From positions 124,001 to 188,000 of the forward strand of contig CAVZHI010000001.1 in assembly GCA_963775015.1 (NCBI GenBank): 64,000 nt of DNA, given 5' to 3'. Of this stretch, positions 50,248 through 58,937 are shown one piece after another. The notes under the pieces are model-generated. The model did no database searches. It was not told the DNA's origin and saw only the letters and a program-made list of their open reading frames with translations. Positions within the stretch are counted from its first letter, which is position 1, and each line of letters starts with the position of its first letter. The DNA comes from JAEMQF01 sp963775015. GTDB taxonomy: Bacteria; Pseudomonadota; Gammaproteobacteria; Burkholderiales; Burkholderiaceae_C. Both the position numbers and the translations under genes were made by a program.

Positions 50248-51984
50248 TCAGAAGATGTCGGGCTCGGGCACCGGCGCGCCGAACCCGGTTTCGAGAAAGT
50301 CGAAATCGCAGCCCTGATCCGCCTGCAGGATGTGGCGCGAGAACATCCAGCCGTAGCCGCGCTCGTAGCGTTTGGCGGGTGGCGTCCACGCCGCGCGGCG
50401 TACCGCGAGTTCGGCGTCGCTGACGTCGAGGTGGATGCGCCGGGCGGCAACGTCGACGCTGATCCGGTCTCCGGTCTTGATCAACGCGAGCGGGCCGCCG
50501 ACATACGCCTCGGGCGCGCAATGCAGCATGCACGCGCCGTAGCTCGTTCCGCTCATGCGCGCGTCAGACAGGCGCAGCATGTCGCGCACACCCGCCTTCA
50601 CGAGCTTGACCGGAATCGGCAGCATGCCCCATTCGGGCATTCCGGGGCCGCCTTGCGGGCCGGCGTAGCGCAGCACGAGGATGTGCTCGGCGGTCACGTC
50701 CAGGTCCGGGTCTTCGACGGCCTTTTTCATCGACGGGTAGTCGTCGAAGACGAGTGCCGGCCCGCTGTGGCGCAGCAGGTGCGGCGCGCAGGCGCTCGGC
50801 TTGATGACGCAGCCGTCGGGCGCGAGGTTGCCGCGCAGCACGGCGAGCGCCCCTTCGGCGTAGATCGGCTTGTCCAGAGGGCGGATCACGTCGTCGTTGT
50901 AGACCTCGGCGCCGGCAAGGTTCTCGCCGAGCGTGTGTCCGTTGACGCATCGTGCGTCCAGCTTCAAGTGCGCCGTGATGCGGCTCATCAGCGCGGGCAA
51001 GCCGCCCGCGTAGTAGAAGTCTTCCATGAGGTAGGTGTCGCCGCTGGGCCTGATGTTGGCGAGCACCGGCACCTTGCGACTGGCGACATCGAACGCGTCC
51101 AGGCCGATCGCGCAGTTCGCGCCGGCGCGGCGCGACATTGCGACGAGGTGGATGATGGCGTTCGTCGAACACCCCATCGCCATCGCCGTCGCGACGCCGT
51201 TTTCGAAGTGGGACCGCGTCAGGAACGAGCCCGGCGTCAGGTCGTCCCAGACCATTTGCACGATGCGTTCGCCGCACGCCGCGCTCATGCGCACATGGTT
51301 CGCGTCGGCGGCGGGGATCGCCGACGCGCCGGGAAGCGTCATGCCGATCGCCTCGGCGATTCCCATCATCGTCGCCGCAGTTCCCATCGTCATGCACGTG
51401 CCATGGCTGCGCGCGATTCCGGCTTCGACCTCCTGCCACTGCGCGTCGCTCAGCTTGCCGGCGCGGCGCTCGTCCCAATATTTCCACGCGTCCGACCCCG
51501 AACCGAGCACCTTGCCTTTCCAGTTGCCGCGCAGCATCGGCCCGGCGGGAAGGTAGATGCACGGCAGCCCGGCGCTGAACGCGCCCATGAGCAGGCCGGG
51601 TGTCGTCTTGTCGCATCCTCCCATCAAGACCGCGCCGTCCACGGGGTGGCTGCGCAGCAGCTCTTCGGCTTCCATCGCCAGGAAGTTGCGGTAGAGCATC
51701 GTCGTCGGCTTGACGATCGGCTCAGACAGTGAGATCGCCGGCAGCTCGAGCGGAAAACCGCCCGCTTTCCAGACGCCGCGCTTCACGTCTTCGACGCGCT
51801 GCTTGAAGTGCGAATGGCACTGGTTCACGTCGGACCAGGTGTTGAGAATCGCGATCACGGGCCGGCCCGCCCAGTCGGACGCCGCGTATCCCATCTGCAT
51901 GAAACGCGAGCGATGCCCCGAAGAGCGCAAGTCCTTCGGTGCGAACCAGCGCGCGCTGCGCAATGTGTCGGGAGTCTTCTGCAT
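50248..51984 (-). CDS. IlvD/Edd-family sugar-acid dehydratase (L-arabonate dehydratase-like)
   Basis: A 578-residue iron-sulphur dehydratase. Cluster Cys ligands are in WSDVNQCHSHFKQRVED, MGGCDKTTPGLLMG and MSAACGERIVQM, and AMGCSTNAIIHLVAMSRRAG is a family core. The protein starts RSARWFAPKDLRSSGHRSRF, typical of the sugar-acid branch (arabonate/xylonate dehydratase), not true IlvD. It dehydrates an aldonic acid to a 2-keto-3-deoxy acid. ATG at 51984. It precedes the RraA-like gene, with the Ldh-family dehydrogenase close by. No sugar transporter or regulator is adjacent. Confidence 0.9.
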   Translation of the reverse strand: MQKTPDTLRSARWFAPKDLRSSGHRSRFMQMGYAASDWAGRPVIAILNTWSDVNQCHSHFKQRVEDVKRGVWKAGGFPLELPAISLSEPIVKPTTMLYRNFLAMEAEELLRSHPVDGAVLMGGCDKTTPGLLMGAFSAGLPCIYLPAGPMLRGNWKGKVLGSGSDAWKYWDERRAGKLSDAQWQEVEAGIARSHGTCMTMGTAATMMGIAEAIGMTLPGASAIPAADANHVRMSAACGERIVQMVWDDLTPGSFLTRSHFENGVATAMAMGCSTNAIIHLVAMSRRAGANCAIGLDAFDVASRKVPVLANIRPSGDTYLMEDFYYAGGLPALMSRITAHLKLDARCVNGHTLGENLAGAEVYNDDVIRPLDKPIYAEGALAVLRGNLAPDGCVIKPSACAPHLLRHSGPALVFDDYPSMKKAVEDPDLDVTAEHILVLRYAGPQGGPGMPEWGMLPIPVKLVKAGVRDMLRLSDARMSGTSYGACMLHCAPEAYVGGPLALIKTGDRISVDVAARRIHLDVSDAELAVRRAAWTPPAKRYERGYGWMFSRHILQADQGCDFDFLETGFGAPVPEPDIF

Positions 51985-52036
51985 AGGGCGTCGATGTTAG
52001 CCGCGCCTCGGCGCGACCGTGTGCGCCGCGTGCGCT

Positions 52037-52507
52037 TCAGGCAGACGCTTCGTCGTCGGCCGGAGGAAGCTGCGCCTGCGGCACCATCTTGACGATCGTC
52101 ACCGGCACCGGCGCCGCGTGCAGAACCTCGTGCGACACCGAACCGAGCATCGCGCGGCGCAGCCGCCCCATGCCGCGCGCGCCCATGATGACGGCGTCGC
52201 AGCCGTGGCGCTCGATGATGTCGACGAGCGTGTGCGCCGGGTCGCCGGAACCAAATTCGCGCTCGAAATCGATTCCCGCGGCCCTCAGAAGGTCCTCGCC
52301 CGCCTCGAGCGAGTGCGCACCGGCGGCGCCGCTGATCCGTTCCAGGACTTCCGCGTCCGGCGCCAGGACCATTTCGTAAAGATAGGTCGGCTCCTGCACG
52401 TTGGCCAAGACGAACTGCGCGTTCAGGCCCTCGCGCACCAGGCGCACGGCGTGACGCACCGCTTCCAGGGCTGGTTCGGAGCCGTCCAGGGGCAGCAGGA
52501 TCTTCAT
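52037..52507 (-). CDS. Universal stress protein (UspA family)
   Basis: A 156-residue UspA-fold protein. Start KILLPLDGSEPALEAVRHAV and the ATP-binding motif GARGMGRLRRAMLGSVS match G-2x-G-9x-G(S/T) exactly, so it is of the ATP-binding class. The acidic C-terminus (PPADDEASA) is a minor extension. The ATG at 52507 is selected since the fold starts there. It stands alone between the dehydratase and the GNAT gene, with a gap of 60 bp from the latter. Usp proteins respond to starvation or redox stress. Confidence 0.95.
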   Translation of the reverse strand: MKILLPLDGSEPALEAVRHAVRLVREGLNAQFVLANVQEPTYLYEMVLAPDAEVLERISGAAGAHSLEAGEDLLRAAGIDFEREFGSGDPAHTLVDIIERHGCDAVIMGARGMGRLRRAMLGSVSHEVLHAAPVPVTIVKMVPQAQLPPADDEASA

Positions 52508-52567
52508 CGGTGTACGGATGGGTCGATGCACGCTAGCGCGGCGCCGCCGCTGGGTGCTTGACGCCGA

Positions 52568-53062
52568 TCAACCCGCGGCAGCATCGGGCGGCGGGTTTGA
52601 GCGACGCAACACACGCAGCATACGCCGCGCCGCAAGCCGGCCCTCGTAATAGCCCGGAACGAGGATCGTTTCGCTGAATCCGAGGGCGCGATAGAACATC
52701 AACGCGGCCTCGTTGTCGGCGCGCAGCTCCAGGTGGATGGCCGCGATTCCAGCGACGCTGGCGGTTGCAAGCAGCCACTCCAACAGGCGCCGCCCGATAC
52801 CGCGCCGCTGCCGCGCCGGCTGCACGCAAAGCAAACTGAGGTGGGCGCGCTCGTCGCCGAATTGCATCACCGCGAAGCCGAGCATCTCCGGGCCATCGCA
52901 GGCGACGAGTGCGACGCATTCGGGGTCTGCGATCAATCCGGCGATGCGCTGCGCCGAGTAACGCCACGCCAGGCCGGCTTCGATCAGGTCGCGCGACATC
53001 GACGCCATCGCCGGCGCATCTTGCGCCCGCGCCAGACGCAAGGTGACGGCGCGCGCTGCCAT
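52568..53062 (-). CDS. GNAT-family N-acetyltransferase
   Basis: A 164-residue acetyltransferase. The acetyl-CoA pyrophosphate loop is VQPARQRRGIGRRLLEWLLA (Q/RxxGxG/A), preceded by AHLSLLCVQ and followed by IHLELRADNEAALMFYRALG, typical of RimI-like or small-molecule GNATs. ATG 53062 was chosen because the upstream 55 codons are the wrong frame of the next gene. The acceptor is unknown. It lies 16 bp after the hypothetical exported protein gene and may be cotranscribed with it. Confidence 0.9.
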   Translation of the reverse strand: MAARAVTLRLARAQDAPAMASMSRDLIEAGLAWRYSAQRIAGLIADPECVALVACDGPEMLGFAVMQFGDERAHLSLLCVQPARQRRGIGRRLLEWLLATASVAGIAAIHLELRADNEAALMFYRALGFSETILVPGYYEGRLAARRMLRVLRRSNPPPDAAAG

Positions 53063-53078
53063 GAGGCGGGGTCCGGCG

Positions 53079-53489
53079 TCAGCGCCCCGCCGGCAAGGCG
53101 GTTGGCGGCCGCTTCGGCGCGGTCTCGGTGCGCAGTTCATAGCGCACGCCCTTGTCGGCGTCGACGAAGCGCAGCGTCGCGCCGTCCCATTCGTAAGTCG
53201 CGGTGAAGGCGTCGATCTGCATCGCACCCTGCTTGAGGATCACGTCAACCTGGCTCGTGCGCAGCCGCAACGCGTAGACGATGTCGGCGATGCGCACCGT
53301 GGCCCGGCCGCGCGTGCGCCATTCGGCTCGCGCCGGCCCGCACGCCGGTTCGGCGCGCGGCACCGCGACGCACCACTGCGCCGCGTAGCCGCCAGCGGCG
53401 GGAGGCGCCGCGAAGCCTGTGATGCAGCTCAACCCCGCAGCTGCGCCGATGATGCAGCGACGGTAACCCAGCGGCGCTGAGCCCGACAA
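53079..53489 (-). CDS. Hypothetical exported protein
   Basis: A 136-residue protein starting at a TTG (53489). The N-terminus YRRCIIGAAAGLSCITGFAA with an AAPP end looks like a signal peptide or lipobox (LSC is a possible lipidation site). The remainder has strands such as TVRIADIVYALRLRTSQVDV and FTATYEWDGATLRFVDADKG. No known domain. The start is uncertain because no ATG lies nearby. Confidence 0.55.
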   Translation of the reverse strand: MSGSAPLGYRRCIIGAAAGLSCITGFAAPPAAGGYAAQWCVAVPRAEPACGPARAEWRTRGRATVRIADIVYALRLRTSQVDVILKQGAMQIDAFTATYEWDGATLRFVDADKGVRYELRTETAPKRPPTALPAGR

Positions 53490-53497
53490 GCTGGCCC

Positions 53498-54106
53498 CTA
53501 CTGGATCAGGCCTTCAGCCTTCAACGCCGCCTGAACCGCCGGCCGCGCTTCCATGCGCGCCATGAATTCGCCAAGGTGGCGCAGGCCAGAGATGTCCAGG
53601 CTGAGCGGCTTCGTCCAGCGCGTCACCGTGTACAAGTAGGCGTCGGCAACGCAGAAGTCGGCGCCGGTCAGGTACTGGCGGCCCTCGAGTTGCGTATTCA
53701 CCCAGGCGAACCGGTCCAGCAGCTTGGCGCGGAAAATGGCCTTTGCCTCTTCGGGCATGGCCGGATTGAACAGCGGGCTGAACGTCTTGTGCAGTTCGGT
53801 GCCGATGAAAGTGAGCCACTCCTGGACGCGCGAACGCGCCATCGTGCCGTTGGCCGGAGCGAGTTTTTTCGCCGGAACCTGGTCCGCGATGTACTGGACG
53901 ATCGCCGGCCCTTCGGCGAGGCGCTCGCCGTTGTCGAGTTCGAGCAGGGGCACGTAGCCCTTCGGGTTGATCGTGTAGTAGTCGGTGCCGTCGGCGAGCT
54001 TGTGCGTCTTCGTGCTCGCCAGGACGGCTTCAAACGGCAGGCCGGACTCGCGCAGGACAATGTGCGGTGACAAGGAGCACGCGCCGGTGCTGTAGTAGAG
54101 CTTCAT
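53498..54106 (-). CDS. gstA: Glutathione S-transferase (beta-class GstA-like)
   Basis: A 202-residue beta-class GST. The N-terminal thioredoxin domain starts MKLYYSTGACSLSPHIVLRE with the beta-class Cys10 in GACS, and TINPKGYVPLLELDNGERLA carries the cis-Pro and glutathione contact residues. The all-helical C-terminal domain includes YLTGADFCVADAYLYTVTRW with the N-capping box Asp. ATG 54106 was preferred over one 11 codons upstream. gshA and a glutaredoxin gene lie within 4 kb, on the opposite strand. Confidence 0.95.
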   Translation of the reverse strand: MKLYYSTGACSLSPHIVLRESGLPFEAVLASTKTHKLADGTDYYTINPKGYVPLLELDNGERLAEGPAIVQYIADQVPAKKLAPANGTMARSRVQEWLTFIGTELHKTFSPLFNPAMPEEAKAIFRAKLLDRFAWVNTQLEGRQYLTGADFCVADAYLYTVTRWTKPLSLDISGLRHLGEFMARMEARPAVQAALKAEGLIQ

Positions 54107-54238
54107 GGGAATCCTTCGGTGAGGTCGGGGAGGCCGCATTAAAGCGCCAATTCACAATCCGTGCTGCGCGACTGGGATTCGAGTTCGTGGCAGCATCCGC
54201 AAGCCATACTGCCTGTGTCGTTTCATTCCGCCCCACTC

Positions 54239-55132
54239 ATGACCCTCGTGACCCCATTCCGCTTGACGCACTCGCGCAGCGTCGAGCGCCTCGTACGCGG
54301 CGTGCCCACTTCGGACGGCGCGGGCGTCAAGCTCACCCGGGTACTGACCCAGGCACTGCAAAAGCGCCTCGACCCATTCCTCATGCTCGACGCCTTCGGC
54401 AGCGACTCCGCGGGTGACTACATCGGCGGCTTCCCGGACCACCCGCACCGCGGCTTCGAGACCGTGACGATCATGCTCGCCGGGCGCATGCGGCACCACG
54501 ACAGCGTGGGCAACGTCGGCCTGCTCGAGCCCGGCAGCGTGCAATGGATGACCGCCGGGCGCGGCATCATCCACTCCGAAATGCCCGAGCAGGAACAGGG
54601 CCGGATGGCAGGCTTCCAGTTGTGGGTGAATCTGCCCGCCAAGGACAAGATGTGTGCTCCGGCGTACCGCGACATCGCCCCGCAGAACGTTCCCGCGTTC
54701 ACGCTCGACAACGGGGTCGAGGTTCGGGTCATTGCCGGCGCCAGCCACGGCGTCGCCGGCGCGGTGAGCCGCCCGAGCACCGAGCCACTGTGTCTGGACA
54801 TCAGCATTCCGCCCGGCGCCGAATTCGACGCATCCATTCCCGCCGGGCACAACGCCTTCATCTACTGCCACGGCGGTGCCGAGGTGCGCGTCGGCGGCCT
54901 TGAGGGCAGCGCCGTGGACAGCGAACGCATGGCGATCCTGGCCAACGACGCCGGCGCGGATGGTGTGCGCCTGGCCACACCCGCGGCGCAGGCCGGCGTG
55001 GCGCGGGTTCTGCTCGTCGCCGGACGGCCGCTGAACGAGCCGATCGTCCAGTACGGCCCCTTCGTCATGAACCAGCAGCGCGAAATCGAGCAGGCGGTGG
55101 CGGACTACCAGCGTGGCGTGCTCGCCGCTTGA
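54239..55132 (+). CDS. Pirin family protein
   Basis: A 297-residue bicupin. The metal-binding motif is DHPHRGFETVTIMLAGRMRH with His residues, then GRGIIHSEMPEQEQGRMAGF, giving the H-x-H ... H-x-E ligand set, and QLWVNLPAKDKM is a family segment. Bacterial pirins include quercetinases and regulators of central metabolism; which one is not known. The ATG at 54239 is chosen since homology begins at TPFRLTHSRSVERLVRG. The gshA gene starts 13 bp later, so the two are probably cotranscribed. Confidence 0.92.
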   Translation: MTLVTPFRLTHSRSVERLVRGVPTSDGAGVKLTRVLTQALQKRLDPFLMLDAFGSDSAGDYIGGFPDHPHRGFETVTIMLAGRMRHHDSVGNVGLLEPGSVQWMTAGRGIIHSEMPEQEQGRMAGFQLWVNLPAKDKMCAPAYRDIAPQNVPAFTLDNGVEVRVIAGASHGVAGAVSRPSTEPLCLDISIPPGAEFDASIPAGHNAFIYCHGGAEVRVGGLEGSAVDSERMAILANDAGADGVRLATPAAQAGVARVLLVAGRPLNEPIVQYGPFVMNQQREIEQAVADYQRGVLAA

Positions 55133-55145
55133 GTTGAGTTCACCC

Positions 55146-56681
55146 ATGCGCACCCTGCTCGATCGATTCAAAGAACTGCCGGCGCAGCGCCTGCAGGCGA
55201 TTCGCCGCGGCATCGAGAAGGAAAGCCTGCGCGTCCTTCCGAACGGCCATCTCGCCCTGACGCCACACCCGGCAGCGCTCGGTTCGGCGCTCACGCACCC
55301 GAACATCACGACCGACTTCAGCGAATCGCAGCTCGAGCTCATCACCGGGGTGCACGAGGGCGTCGATTCATGCCTGGACGAGCTCACGCAGATCCACCAG
55401 TTCGTCGTGCAGACTTTGCGCGACGCGGGCGATGAGATGCTCTGGGTCGCGAGCATGCCGTGCGGCCTGCCGGCCGACGAAGCGATCCCGATCGGGCGTT
55501 ACGGCACGTCCAACGTCGGCCTGGCGAAGAGCGTTTATCGCACCGGGCTCGGCCACCGTTACGGGCGGCGCATGCAGACGATTTCGGGGATCCACTACAA
55601 CTGGTCGATGCCCGACGTCACGAGCGATCAATATTTCGCCCTGATCCGCAATTTCCGCCGCCACTCGTTCCTGTTGCTCTATCTCTTCGGTGCTTCGCCT
55701 GCGGTGTGCTCGAGTTTCGTCGCCGGGCGAACGCATGAGTTGCAGGAGCTGCGCGGCCAGACGATGCACCTGCCGCATGCGACGTCGCTGCGCATGGGGC
55801 GCCTGGGCTACCAGAGCGACGCCCAGGCGGCGCTCGCCGTGAGCTACAACAGCCTCGCAAGCTACGGCGCGTCACTGCAAGACGCGCTGACGCGGCCCTA
55901 CCCCGCCTACGAAGCGGTGGGCCTGCGCGACGCCGCCGGGAAGTACCAGCAGCTCTCGACGAGCCTGCTGCAAATCGAGAACGAGTTCTACGGCACGATC
56001 CGCCCCAAACGCGTGATCCGCCGCGGCGAGCGGCCGCTGCACGCGCTGCGCGAGCGCGGCGTCGAGTACGTCGAGGTGCGGTGCATGGACCTGGACCCGT
56101 TCGAGCGCATCGGCATCGCCGCGCCGACGCTGCGCTTTCTCGACGTCTTTCTGCTCCATTGCCTGCTTGCGGACAGCCCGCCTGACAGCCCGCAGGAAAT
56201 CGCCGGACTGGCGCGCAATCAGCAGCGCGTGGCGGCGCGTGGGCGCGAGCCCGGCCTGCTGCTCGAGCGCGCTGGTGAGCAGGTCGCGCTCGCCGACTGG
56301 GGCGCGCAAGTCGTGGCGCAATGCGAACCGATCGCCGCAGCGCTCGATCGCGTCCATGGAGGCAGCGCCTACCGCGACGGCGTCGCTGCCGCCTTGGCGG
56401 CGCTGCGCGAGCCGCACAGTCTGCCCTCGGCGCGAGTTCTGGCCACACTGCGGAACGATTTCGACAGCTCCTACGTGCGCTTCGTTTGCGCCCAGTCGGC
56501 ACAAACGCATCGCGCCCTGCTCGCGTTGGAGAGCACTCCCGCACTGCGCGAACGCTTTGCCGAGTTGGCGCGCCAGTCGCTCGCCGAACAGCGCGCCACC
56601 GAGGCTGCCGACACCTTGCCGTTCGAGGCCTACCGCCAGCAATACCTGGCGCCGGAGCGGCTTGGTCTGAGCCCGGCTTGA
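55146..56681 (+). CDS. gshA: Glutamate-cysteine ligase (E. coli GshA type)
   Basis: A 511-residue enzyme making gamma-glutamylcysteine, the first step of glutathione synthesis. RRGIEKESLRVLPNGHLALT is the ATP/Glu-binding start, TDFSESQLELITGVHEGVDS and ISGIHYNWSMPDVTSDQYFA follow, and VEVRCMDLDPFERIGIAAPT is near the middle. Length is like E. coli GshA (518). ATG 55146 was chosen over a longer frame starting at 55113 because homology begins at LLDRFKELPAQRLQAIRRGI. The product feeds the GST and glutaredoxin functions encoded nearby. Confidence 0.95.
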   Translation: MRTLLDRFKELPAQRLQAIRRGIEKESLRVLPNGHLALTPHPAALGSALTHPNITTDFSESQLELITGVHEGVDSCLDELTQIHQFVVQTLRDAGDEMLWVASMPCGLPADEAIPIGRYGTSNVGLAKSVYRTGLGHRYGRRMQTISGIHYNWSMPDVTSDQYFALIRNFRRHSFLLLYLFGASPAVCSSFVAGRTHELQELRGQTMHLPHATSLRMGRLGYQSDAQAALAVSYNSLASYGASLQDALTRPYPAYEAVGLRDAAGKYQQLSTSLLQIENEFYGTIRPKRVIRRGERPLHALRERGVEYVEVRCMDLDPFERIGIAAPTLRFLDVFLLHCLLADSPPDSPQEIAGLARNQQRVAARGREPGLLLERAGEQVALADWGAQVVAQCEPIAAALDRVHGGSAYRDGVAAALAALREPHSLPSARVLATLRNDFDSSYVRFVCAQSAQTHRALLALESTPALRERFAELARQSLAEQRATEAADTLPFEAYRQQYLAPERLGLSPA

Positions 56682-56774
56682 CCCCCCCAATCGCGGGGTG
56701 GCGGATCGAGGCTGCGACGGCTACCGTCGCGCCCGCAGCGATTCGCCTGCGCCCTCGCCCTGGAAGCCCCGAAC

Positions 56775-57026
56775 ATGAAGAACCTGTTCGCTCGCATCGG
56801 CATGTCGATCCTGGTGACTCTGGTGGAGGCGGTGGGCCGGCTTGTCGCACCGTCGCGCAAGCTGTCCGTGAAGCACAGCCACGGCGTTTACGGGACGCGC
56901 CATTGGGCGCACTTCAATGCGTACAGCTCGGCGCCAGGTTGGATGCTGATCGAAATCGGGTCCTGGACCGTCGAAGCTTCGTGGTCCAGCCGCTCGGGGT
57001 TGTCGCGCTTGAAGTTCACCGCCTGA
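56775..57026 (+). CDS. Hypothetical small protein
   Basis: A possible 83-residue protein preceded by GGAAG (56762-56766) 8 bp before the ATG. The first 25 residues are amphipathic and hydrophobic (IGMSILVTLVEAVGRLVA), then a basic, His-rich section (KHSHGVYGTRHWAHFNAYSS) and a strand-like end. It could be a membrane-peripheral protein. No homologue is recognised and the assignment rests on ribosome binding site and frame only. Confidence 0.5.
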   Translation: MKNLFARIGMSILVTLVEAVGRLVAPSRKLSVKHSHGVYGTRHWAHFNAYSSAPGWMLIEIGSWTVEASWSSRSGLSRLKFTA

Positions 57027-57123
57027 GCCCTGCTGCGTCGTGCCGCCGGCCGGCGGCGCGACGTTGATACCGCGCTCCCGCTTCGCGTCGGCTACGCTTC
57101 GCACCTGCGAACCGGAGTCCGAC

Positions 57124-57492
57124 ATGCCCCGCACCGTCCTCGAAGAAGCCCGCCTGCACCCGGCGATCCGCGACAAGGTCGCGAACCTGCACGCCGACAT
57201 CGTGCACAACGTCCAGTCGGCGGCGGCATCCCATGCCGTGCTCGTGGTGGGAATGAAACAGAACCCAATGTGCAAGCGCGTGCGCGGCGCTTTGAACAAC
57301 GCTGGCGTTGCGCACCACTACCTTGAGTACGGCAGCTACTTCAGCCTGTGGCGCAAGCGCAATGCGCTGAAGATGTGGACCGGTTGGCCGACCTTTCCGA
57401 TGGTGTTCGTGCGCGGTGTGCTGGTCGGTGGCGCAGAGGACGTTCAAGCCCTGATCGACAGCGGCGAACTGCGCCGCATGCTCGGCGCGTGA
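57124..57492 (+). CDS. Monothiol-type glutaredoxin-like protein
   Basis: A 122-residue glutaredoxin-fold protein. The active-site region VGMKQNPMCKRVRGALNNAG has one Cys (Cys50) where monothiol glutaredoxins have Cys-Gly-Phe-Ser, but the CGFS itself is replaced by CKRV. The GSH-binding WPTFPMVFVRGVLVGGAEDV with cis-Pro and the GG turn are conserved. GGAG at 57113-57116 lies 7 bp before the ATG at 57124. It overlaps the next gene by 4 bp (GTGA). It likely takes part in iron-sulphur or thiol handling, but the altered motif leaves function open. Confidence 0.87.
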   Translation: MPRTVLEEARLHPAIRDKVANLHADIVHNVQSAAASHAVLVVGMKQNPMCKRVRGALNNAGVAHHYLEYGSYFSLWRKRNALKMWTGWPTFPMVFVRGVLVGGAEDVQALIDSGELRRMLGA

Positions 57493-58937
57493 GCAACGCG
57501 CTCGCTGCGGGCCTCGGCCTGCTGCTGCTCTGCGTCAGCTCGGCCTTCGCAGCCGCCGGCGGCGCGCCGCTGCACGATTGCCGCGTCGCAGGGATCAAGA
57601 ACAGCGTGCGCTGCGGGTCGTTGCAACGCGCGCTCGACCCGGCGCGCCCGGCCGGGCCGGCGATCACGGTCCACTTCATCGTTGTGCCGGCGCTGGCGCG
57701 GCGCAGGCTCGCCGACCCGGTGTTCCTGCTCGCGGGAGGGCCCGGGCAAAGCGCCATCAACCTGGCGGGCCCGGTCTCGGGCCTGTTGCAGCGCCTGGGG
57801 AATCGGCGCGACCTCGTGTTTGTCGACCAGCGCGGCACGGGCCGATCGGCGCCTCTGGACTGTGCCGAGTCGCGTGGCGCGCCGCTCGCGGAACAGGCCG
57901 ATCCCGAGCGCCAGATCGCGCGTCTGGGCGCCTGCCGGCGCCAGCTCGAGTCGCTGCCGCACGGCGACCTGCGCTTTTACACGACGCCGCTCGCGATGCA
58001 GGACCTGGACGCGGTGCGCGAACACTTGGGCGCGAATCAGATCAATCTGATCGGTGCGTCCTACGGCACCCGCGCGGCGCTGGAGTATCAGCACCAGTTT
58101 CCGTCGCGCGTTCGGCGCATGGTGCTCGACGGCGTGGCGCCGCCCGATATGGTGCTTCCCGCGAGCAGCGGGCTGGACGCGCAGGCAGCGCTCGACGCAC
58201 TCTTTGCCGACTGCGCCGCGCAACCCGCGTGTGCTTCTGCGCATCCGAACCTGAGCAAGACCTGGGCCGACCTGCTCGCGAGCCTGCCCCGGCCGACACA
58301 GGTCGCGCATCCGCTGAGCGGCCAGACCCAGTCCGTGACGGTGTCGCGCGACATGGTGCTCGCCGCAGTGCGCGCGCCGCTCTACAGCCCGGCGGCGGCC
58401 GCGGCGCTGCCGCTGGCGATCAGCGAAGCGGCGCAGGGGCGGTTCACGGGACTGTTCGGCCTGAATGCGATCCACGCGCCACGCCGCGCGACGCGCATCG
58501 CCGAAGGCATGCACTTCTCCGTGTTGTGCAGCGAAGACATGCCGCGCCTCGACGCCACTCCCGGACTCGGACGCGATTTCGGCGACACCGGCCTGCGCAG
58601 CGTGACACGCGTCTGCGCCGACTGGCCGCGCGGCGCAGTTCCCGCGTCTTTCTACGAGGTGGGGGCCGCTTCGGCCGCGGCGCTGTTGCTCAGCGGTGGC
58701 CTGGATCCGGCGACGCCGCCGCGCCACGGCGAGCGAATCGCCGCCGCCTTGGGGCCGAAGGCGCGCCACATCGTCGTCGCCAACGCCGGGCATGGCGTGC
58801 TCGGCATCGGCTGCATGCGCGATGTGCTGTACCGCTTCATCGACGCTGCCGACGACGCCGCGGCGCTGGCGGTGGACGCGCACTGCGTCGCTGCGATCCC
58901 GCGCCCGCCGCACTTCCAGCCGCTGCGCCCCGAATGA
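57489..58937 (+). CDS. Exported alpha/beta hydrolase (TAP-like/proline iminopeptidase-like)
   Basis: A 482-residue exported hydrolase. The signal peptide NALAAGLGLLLLCVSSAFA starts it. The fold is VFLLAGGPGQSAINLAGPVS (oxyanion-loop HGGPG-like), LVFVDQRGTGRSAPLDCAES, the nucleophile elbow GASYGTRAALEYQHQFPSRV (GxSxG with Ser), and the C-terminal TAP-like segment GGLDPATPP (Asp) and ANAGHGVLGIGC (His). Several Cys residues suit a periplasmic protein. GTG at 57489 overlaps the glutaredoxin stop (GTGA), and its own stop overlaps the ABC gene (ATGA). The substrate may be a peptide or amide. Confidence 0.9.
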   Translation: MSNALAAGLGLLLLCVSSAFAAAGGAPLHDCRVAGIKNSVRCGSLQRALDPARPAGPAITVHFIVVPALARRRLADPVFLLAGGPGQSAINLAGPVSGLLQRLGNRRDLVFVDQRGTGRSAPLDCAESRGAPLAEQADPERQIARLGACRRQLESLPHGDLRFYTTPLAMQDLDAVREHLGANQINLIGASYGTRAALEYQHQFPSRVRRMVLDGVAPPDMVLPASSGLDAQAALDALFADCAAQPACASAHPNLSKTWADLLASLPRPTQVAHPLSGQTQSVTVSRDMVLAAVRAPLYSPAAAAALPLAISEAAQGRFTGLFGLNAIHAPRRATRIAEGMHFSVLCSEDMPRLDATPGLGRDFGDTGLRSVTRVCADWPRGAVPASFYEVGAASAAALLLSGGLDPATPPRHGERIAAALGPKARHIVVANAGHGVLGIGCMRDVLYRFIDAADDAAALAVDAHCVAAIPRPPHFQPLRPE

